A stretch of DNA of 10,731 bases, from NCBI GenBank assembly GCA_041168165.1, contig JBEELK010000290.1, positions 1-10,731 of the forward strand. The letters are read 5' to 3'. A program made the position numbers and the translations under genes. Numbering within the stretch: the first letter of the stretch is position 1; every line of letters begins with the position of its first letter. The notes beneath the pieces are model-generated. The model did no database searches and was not told the DNA's origin. It saw nothing but the letters and a program-made list of their open reading frames with translations. This stretch comes from SXPK01 sp041168165. GTDB taxonomy: Bacteria; Planctomycetota; UBA1135; UBA2386. Positions 7,194 to 10,731 of this stretch are shown piece after piece.

Positions 7194-7222
7194 AGTAGAC
7201 CGACGCACGGGCAATGGCGCAA
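7194..7222 (-). promoter_or_regulatory. Sigma70-like promoter for the aminotransferase-exonuclease operon
   Basis: Read on the minus strand, TTGCGC (7217-7222) and TCTACT (7194-7199) are separated by 17 bases, each a 4/6 match to the -35 and -10 consensus. The -10 lies 12 bases before the ATG, predicting a leader of about five bases. Confidence 0.4.
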
Positions 7223-7321
7223 AGGTGCGAGATGCCTCTGTTGCGGCGAAGTCCGTGAAAGATCGCAGCCACGCGTTCGTCCAGCGCATGCCGAAGCCCC
7301 GCGAATCGCGCGGCGCACGGC

Positions 7322-7327
7322 GATACT
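7322..7327 (+). promoter_or_regulatory. Possible -10 box before the large anchored protein
   Basis: GATACT (or the shifted TACTCT, 7324-7329) sits 11 bases before the ATG at 7339. No matching -35 is seen. If used, the mRNA would start about five bases before the ATG and be almost leaderless. Confidence 0.3.
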
Positions 7328-7338
7328 CTCCGCCGCCG

Positions 7339-9489
7339 ATGACCTCGAAGCGACCGCTCCGGATCCTCAAGAAGCTCGCGATCGCCGCGTTTGCGTGCAT
7401 CACGCTGATCGCGCTGTTCCTTGCTGCCTTCGTCTACAACCCGTTCGAGGGCGACCTCAAGGACATCCGCGACGTGGTGCCGCGCGAGGTGGACTTCTTC
7501 CTCCGCAAACGCAACCTGCGCGACGACTTCGGCGCGGCCGGCGGCCGCCTGGAGCTGAACCAGGGCGTCATGCCGGAGCCCAAGTTCTGGACGTCGATGA
7601 CAGACGCCAACGGCTGGCGCGACATGTTGCAGGGGCCCATTGCGACCGAGTTCCGGCGCGACATCCGGCCGCAGTTGCAGCAGGCGGTCGACGGTCTGGC
7701 GCAACTGCAGGAGCAGAGCGGCGGCGTCATCGACGTGGCGCGCGACGTGATCGGCCAAGAGGTCGTGCTCGCGGGCTACACCGAGGACCGTTCGAAGCAG
7801 CCGGCTCAGCCGCTGCAGCAACCGTGGTGGTGCGCCTACACGCGCGTGAGTTGGCGGTTGCGCTTTGCGCACGGGCTCATGGGCTGGTCGATGGTGCAGG
7901 ACCAAGCGCGCGCGGGCGGCCTCGAGATCTCGGAGCAGGACGGGCTGCTGCAGTTGCGTTCGCCGCAGTTACAGGAACCGCTGTTTATCGCACGCAGGCT
8001 CGACTGCCTGATGCTCGGTAACAGCAAGGATCTGCTGCTGCAGTCGCTGCGACTCTATGACGGCATCGGCGACGAGCAGCCGTTCGGCCTCGCGGCGCAC
8101 TACGCAGAAGGCGTCGCTGCACCGTTGCAGCGTTGGACCGACGCCAATCTCGTCGAGGATCCAGGCATGGCGGAGTTCAGCGCCGTCACTTCGTCGATCG
8201 ACGCATTCCGTCGCTACGCCGCGAAGTGGCCGGACGCAAACAACCGCGACAGCATGAACGAGCGCGTGCTCGCGAGCTTCCTCAACCTCAAGGGTTGGAA
8301 CTCGATCAGCGGCGCGTTGGTGTTCGAAGAAGGCAATCTGTCGACGTTCGGTCGCGTGGTGCTCAACAGCAACCTCCACACGCCGTTCCAGAGCGCGTTC
8401 TACCGCGCTGAGAAGCAGGACAAGGAGCAGTGGCTCACGCCGTTCTTGCGCATGGTGCCCGAATCTGCGTGCGCTGCTGCCGCGTTGCGCATGCCGGCGG
8501 GAGAGTTCCTGAACGCGATGTATGACGCGCTGCTGCAGAACGAGCGCGACATGTTCGACGACGCGATGCGGCGCTGCATGTTCCAAGGCGCGCAACTCGC
8601 CGACGCGCGCGACTTGATCGACAAGCTCAAGCTGTCGCTGCTGCCGCGCATGGGCTTCGTGTTCCGCAAGAACGTTCCGGACATGTCGCGCAACGACAAG
8701 GGCGAGCTCTACGTGCCGGTTGTCGCGCGCGCGCCGCTGCCGCAGATCGCGTGGGTCTTCTGGCTTCGCCAAGACGTGCGATCGGGCGCGGAGGGCCGTT
8801 CTCCGGCGGACGACTTGGTCGAGATGCTGCGCAAGTACGGCTCGCCCGTCTTCAAGTTTGCCAACGTCTACAACCTGCCCGTCGACGGCTTGCCGGAGCC
8901 GGTTTGGGAGTTCACGAACCCGCAGATCCCGGGCACGGGCGAGGTCGCGACCATCGTGTTCCGCGACTTCCTCGTGTTGTCCAACTCGGGCCCGTTGATC
9001 AAGGACATCCTGCGCACGCGCTACGGCTTTGGTGGACTGCGCTCGATCGTTGAGGACCCGCAATACCAGCGCATCTCCGATGAGTTGCCGCAGGCGCTCA
9101 ACGGCTTCGTGTGGATGCGCGGCAAGCAGTTGCTGTCGGTGCTCGACGACTACCGCGCCGCGAGCGAGCAGCAGAACGTCGAGCCGGATCCCGAGTGGAT
9201 CATGGCGCAGCGGTCGTCCGCCGAAGAGGTCGTGCGCCGCGCGAAGTACGCTCAGTATCCAAGCCTCGCGTCGATGCCCAAGAACTTGCTCGACGGCGAG
9301 TTCCAGACGGCGGTTCGCGATTACTTGCGCGAGCAGTGGTCGAAGGCTTCCGCGGGCTTCTCTGCGCAGGACCTGCCCAAAATCGACCAGTTGCGCGGCA
9401 TGGCCAAGCTCGTCGATGCGGCGTATCTGCAGCTGGAGCTCGAGAACAACTACATCCGCTTCCAGGGCAAGGTCATCACCAACTGGTGA
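7339..9489 (+). CDS. Large single-pass extracytoplasmic protein of unknown function with internal repeats
   Basis: A 716-residue protein I cannot assign. The N-terminus is basic (TSKRPLRILKK), then one hydrophobic segment at residues 12-33, so the remaining ~680 residues should be outside the cytoplasm, tethered to the membrane. The start at 7339 was chosen because this is the usual anchor topology and a -10 box lies just ahead. Internal repetition is visible. LDCLMLGNSKDLLLQSLR (221-238) resembles FRDFLVLSNSGPLIKDILR (541-559), with 8 of 17 aligned positions identical. Three segments share a proline-led pattern ending in a hydrophobic helix: VPREVDFFLRKRNL (47-60), VPESACAAAALRMPAGEFL (373-391) and LPQALNGFVWMRGKQLL (583-599). 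This layout recalls DUF3352-like multi-domain surface proteins, but only loosely. No catalytic motif is seen. It is a single gene divergent from the aminotransferase operon and followed by a hairpin. Confidence 0.85.
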   Translation: MTSKRPLRILKKLAIAAFACITLIALFLAAFVYNPFEGDLKDIRDVVPREVDFFLRKRNLRDDFGAAGGRLELNQGVMPEPKFWTSMTDANGWRDMLQGPIATEFRRDIRPQLQQAVDGLAQLQEQSGGVIDVARDVIGQEVVLAGYTEDRSKQPAQPLQQPWWCAYTRVSWRLRFAHGLMGWSMVQDQARAGGLEISEQDGLLQLRSPQLQEPLFIARRLDCLMLGNSKDLLLQSLRLYDGIGDEQPFGLAAHYAEGVAAPLQRWTDANLVEDPGMAEFSAVTSSIDAFRRYAAKWPDANNRDSMNERVLASFLNLKGWNSISGALVFEEGNLSTFGRVVLNSNLHTPFQSAFYRAEKQDKEQWLTPFLRMVPESACAAAALRMPAGEFLNAMYDALLQNERDMFDDAMRRCMFQGAQLADARDLIDKLKLSLLPRMGFVFRKNVPDMSRNDKGELYVPVVARAPLPQIAWVFWLRQDVRSGAEGRSPADDLVEMLRKYGSPVFKFANVYNLPVDGLPEPVWEFTNPQIPGTGEVATIVFRDFLVLSNSGPLIKDILRTRYGFGGLRSIVEDPQYQRISDELPQALNGFVWMRGKQLLSVLDDYRAASEQQNVEPDPEWIMAQRSSAEEVVRRAKYAQYPSLASMPKNLLDGEFQTAVRDYLREQWSKASAGFSAQDLPKIDQLRGMAKLVDAAYLQLELENNYIRFQGKVITNW

Positions 9490-9537
9490 TCCGCGCGAGC
9501 TGCATAGGGCGCGAACTGCGTCGCGTTCCGGAAGGAG

Positions 9538-9572
9538 TTCCCCGCCGCCGCGTCTAGCGCAGCGGCGGGGGA
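9538..9572. terminator. Strong GC-rich hairpin between the large anchored-protein gene and tRNA-Leu
   Basis: CCCCGCCGC (9540-9548) pairs perfectly with GCGGCGGGG (9562-9570), with two more weak pairs outside and a small inner stem (9550-9552 with 9558-9560). It lies 48 bases after the stop of the plus-strand gene and immediately after the 3' end of the minus-strand tRNA. No T run follows on either strand, so it is not a classical intrinsic terminator. It could protect mRNA 3' ends or aid factor-dependent termination from both sides. Confidence 0.4.
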
Positions 9573-9573
9573 C

Positions 9574-9662
9574 TGGTGCCCAGGACAGGAGTTGAACCTG
9601 CAAGCCCGGTAAAGGGCGCCAGCACCTCAAGCTGGTGCGTCTGCCAATTTCGCCACCTGGGC
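9574..9662 (-). tRNA. tRNA-Leu, anticodon GAG
   Basis: The minus strand folds into a full class II tRNA. The acceptor stem GCCCAGG/CCTGGGC is at 9656-9662 and 9578-9584. The D arm contains AATTGGCAGAC. The anticodon stem CCAGC/GCTGG encloses loop TTGAGGT, giving anticodon GAG, which reads leucine codons CTC and CTT. A long variable arm (CGCCC...GGGC type) is as expected for leucine. The T arm GCAGG-TTCAACT-CCTGT has one G-U pair. The discriminator is A and CCA is encoded (9574-9576), so the mature 3' end does not depend on CCA addition. Confidence 0.96.
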
Positions 9663-9678
9663 GCGAGTTGGGCGGCGA

Positions 9679-9706
9679 ACCATAGCTGGACCGGACACGG
9701 ATTCAA
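9679..9706 (-). promoter_or_regulatory. Sigma70-like promoter of tRNA-Leu
   Basis: On the minus strand TTGAAT (9701-9706) and TATGGT (9679-9684) are 16 bases apart, close to the -35 and -10 consensus. Transcription would start near 9672, about ten bases before the tRNA 5' end at 9662. This is the best-looking promoter in the window. Confidence 0.6.
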
Positions 9707-9730
9707 CAGTGGTGGCTTCGTGTTGCCCCC

Positions 9731-9752
9731 AGGCCCTCGGCGCTCCGGGCCT
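9731..9752 (+). other. Hairpin just upstream of a plus-strand terminator
   Basis: AGGCCC (9731-9736) pairs with GGGCCT (9747-9752) around a ten-base loop. Together with the terminator 26 bases on, it could be the body of a short plus-strand RNA. No clear plus-strand promoter was found ahead of it. Confidence 0.35.
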
Positions 9753-9777
9753 TCGCGACTCGGCTTGGCGGGGAAAT

Positions 9778-9801
9778 CTGCGCGCGCCGCGCAGTTTTTT
9801 T
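9778..9801 (+). terminator. Intrinsic terminator, plus strand, without an adjacent gene
   Basis: CTGCGCG (9778-9784) and CGCGCAG (9788-9794) form a perfect seven-pair stem with loop CGC, followed directly by seven T (9795-9801). It is 289 bases past the last plus-strand gene, beyond the antisense tRNA. On the minus strand only a short ATTT follows the stem, so plus is the working direction. Confidence 0.8.
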
Positions 9802-10008
9802 CCGCGGCCGACGAGATGGCGACGCGTCTTCGGTGGCATCGCACCATCCGTTGCAGCGGGCGTCTTGATGCGCAGCGGCGCGAACGCGCGGCACAACGCC
9901 GCAACCGAGTTCGTGCGCGCCGATGCGATCGGGCAATCGACGAGACGCTGCGGCGAACTGCTCAGATCGCGCTGCGCCGCATCGCGCACTTGCAGCAGAA
10001 CTCAACCG

Positions 10009-10036
10009 TTCGCAGTGGTTGCGCGCTCGCTATGCT
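10009..10036 (+). promoter_or_regulatory. Possible promoter of the SirB1-like gene
   Basis: TTCGCA (10009-10014) and TATGCT (10031-10036) are 16 bases apart, each 4/6 to consensus. Transcription would start near 10043, giving a leader of about 35 bases. Confidence 0.35.
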
Positions 10037-10043
10037 CCCGACC

Positions 10044-10066
10044 TCGTCGTCATCTCCTGGCGACGA
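10044..10066 (+). other. Leader hairpin before the SirB1-like gene
   Basis: TCGTCG (10044-10049) pairs with CGACGA (10061-10066) around an 11-base loop, within the predicted short leader and ending 11 bases before the ATG. It may simply be chance in this CG-rich DNA. Confidence 0.2.
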
Positions 10067-10077
10067 ACTCGAAGTTG

Positions 10078-10731
10078 ATGAACGAGCACCTTCCCCAACC
10101 TGAGAACGCGCCGCGCAAGATGCCCGCGCGTCTCGCAGCGGTCGATTCTGCTGCGCAGTTGCTCGGCGACGACACTCCGAGCGTCGTCGCTGCCGCGCGC
10201 GAGTTCCTGCTGTCGGCAGGAGCTGCTGGCCGCGAGGCCTTGCAGCGCGCGAGCGAGACCGGCGACGCGGCGACGCGCATGCGCGCGCGCGCGATGTTGC
10301 GCGGGTTCGAGGTCGAGCAGTGGCTGCAGCGTTTCGCGAGCCTCGACTTGGCCGATGCCGGTTGGCGCAGTTCGGAGCCGTTGCTCGCTGGCGCCGTGTT
10401 CGCATCGCACATGGTGCGCACGTTCGCGCCTGACGCGAATGAGCTGCGACAGAAGCTGTGGCGCGAAGCCGAAGTGCTGCGCGCGCGATTTGATGGCCGC
10501 AGCCTCAACCTCTGCGCGCGCATGTTGAGCGAACACCTCAACGAGTCGCTCGGATATCGCGGCGGCGAAGCGTCCAAGCTGGATCTCGAGCACGTGTTGC
10601 TCGATCGCGTCGTCGACAATCGCATCGGCGTGCCCGTGACGCTGTCGATGATCTATCTGCTCGTCGCGCGGGGGGCTGGCCTCACGGTGTCTGGCGTCGG
10701 CATGCCCACGCACTTCCTCGTGCGGTTGCAC
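10078..10731 (+). CDS. SirB1/transglutaminase-like family protein with HEAT-like N-terminus (cut by right edge)
   Basis: 218 codons are visible and the frame is still open at the window end. Residues about 32-76 (TPSVVAAAREFLLSAGAAG and on) look like one or two HEAT-type helical repeats. Residues about 100-218 match the SirB1/YchA-type transglutaminase-like family: LLAGAVFASHMVRTFAPDAN (102-121), LNLCARMLSEHLNESLGYRG (143-162), and the hallmark LLDRVVDNRIGVPVTLSMIY (174-193), then VSGVGMPTHFLVRLH (204-218). The family has a papain-like fold. In the core helix the cysteine of true transglutaminases is replaced by a TLS or SLS motif, as here, so enzyme activity is doubtful. The exact cellular role is unknown. 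The ATG at 10078 is chosen because no better in-frame start lies between it and the likely -10 box. Residues about 66-72 are encoded over an alternating CG tract. Confidence 0.88.
   Translation, partial: MNEHLPQPENAPRKMPARLAAVDSAAQLLGDDTPSVVAAAREFLLSAGAAGREALQRASETGDAATRMRARAMLRGFEVEQWLQRFASLDLADAGWRSSEPLLAGAVFASHMVRTFAPDANELRQKLWREAEVLRARFDGRSLNLCARMLSEHLNESLGYRGGEASKLDLEHVLLDRVVDNRIGVPVTLSMIYLLVARGAGLTVSGVGMPTHFLVRLH

Larger units (their letters stand above)
9490..10077. other. 588-base interval without protein genes: tRNA, hairpins, terminator and promoters
   Basis: Between the large anchored protein and the SirB1-like gene I find a strong hairpin, tRNA-Leu on minus with its promoter, a plus-strand hairpin and intrinsic terminator, about 230 bases with nothing assignable (9802-10030), and a weak promoter and leader hairpin for the SirB1-like gene. 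Confidence 0.6.

Noticed and set aside
5964..8021. Open frame of about 685 codons on the plus strand
   Set aside because: It covers the aminotransferase in antisense and the large anchored protein in a wrong frame; no family features.
7969..9630. Open frame of about 553 codons on the minus strand
   Set aside because: Antisense to the large anchored-protein gene and running into the tRNA; the product is low-complexity and Arg/Val/Leu/His-rich with no motif.
9576..10103. Plus-strand protein starting MPRTGVEPASPVKGAS
   Set aside because: This is the well-known false protein made by reading the complement of tRNA-Leu. The minus-strand counterpart ending AQVAKLADAPA is the same artefact from the other strand.

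Overview
This is a high-GC, gene-dense bacterial chromosomal window. It holds eight protein genes, two of them cut by the window edges, and one tRNA-Leu. I see no insertion sequence, integrase, CRISPR array, phage gene or plasmid function. Most starts lack a convincing Shine-Dalgarno sequence. Several sit only 5-15 bases behind a TAnnnT-like -10 box, so leaders look very short. With a HEAT-like/SirB1-type protein, a membrane-anchored carboxypeptidase-regulatory-like protein and scattered small operons, this fits a Planctomycetota-like or similar environmental high-GC lineage. That placement is inference; no marker gene here settles it.

Left region (1-1456, minus strand): two GT4-type glycosyltransferase genes overlap by ATGA and are probably the end of a surface-polysaccharide or glycoconjugate cluster running off the left edge. 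Divergent from them (1602-3134, plus) is a membrane-anchored, proline-rich protein with a carboxypeptidase-regulatory-like beta domain. A 386-base gap (3135-3520) follows. It contains an extended -10 box, a foldable stretch and a strong intrinsic terminator that abuts no obvious gene end. This is the best candidate for an undescribed element: a small RNA or a transcription attenuator. After it comes an HD-domain phosphohydrolase of the dGTPase/SAMHD1-like superfamily (3521-4864, plus).

Middle region (4891-7181, minus strand): a two-gene operon convergent with the HD gene. A class I/II aspartate-type aminotransferase is translated first. It overlaps by ATGA a protein that joins a YhaM-like OB fold to a PolB-like DEDDy 3'-5' exonuclease domain.

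Right region: a large single-pass extracytoplasmic protein of unknown function with internal repeats (7339-9489, plus) diverges from the aminotransferase. A tRNA-Leu(GAG) gene lies on the minus strand with a recognisable promoter and encoded CCA. Opposite it, on the plus strand, is a second strong intrinsic terminator with no gene directly in front. Last is a SirB1/transglutaminase-like protein with a HEAT-like N-terminus, cut by the right edge.

The genes do not form one obvious pathway. The coherent units are the glycosyltransferase pair and the aminotransferase-exonuclease pair. The exonuclease and the HD hydrolase are neighbours with possibly related nucleic acid or nucleotide roles.
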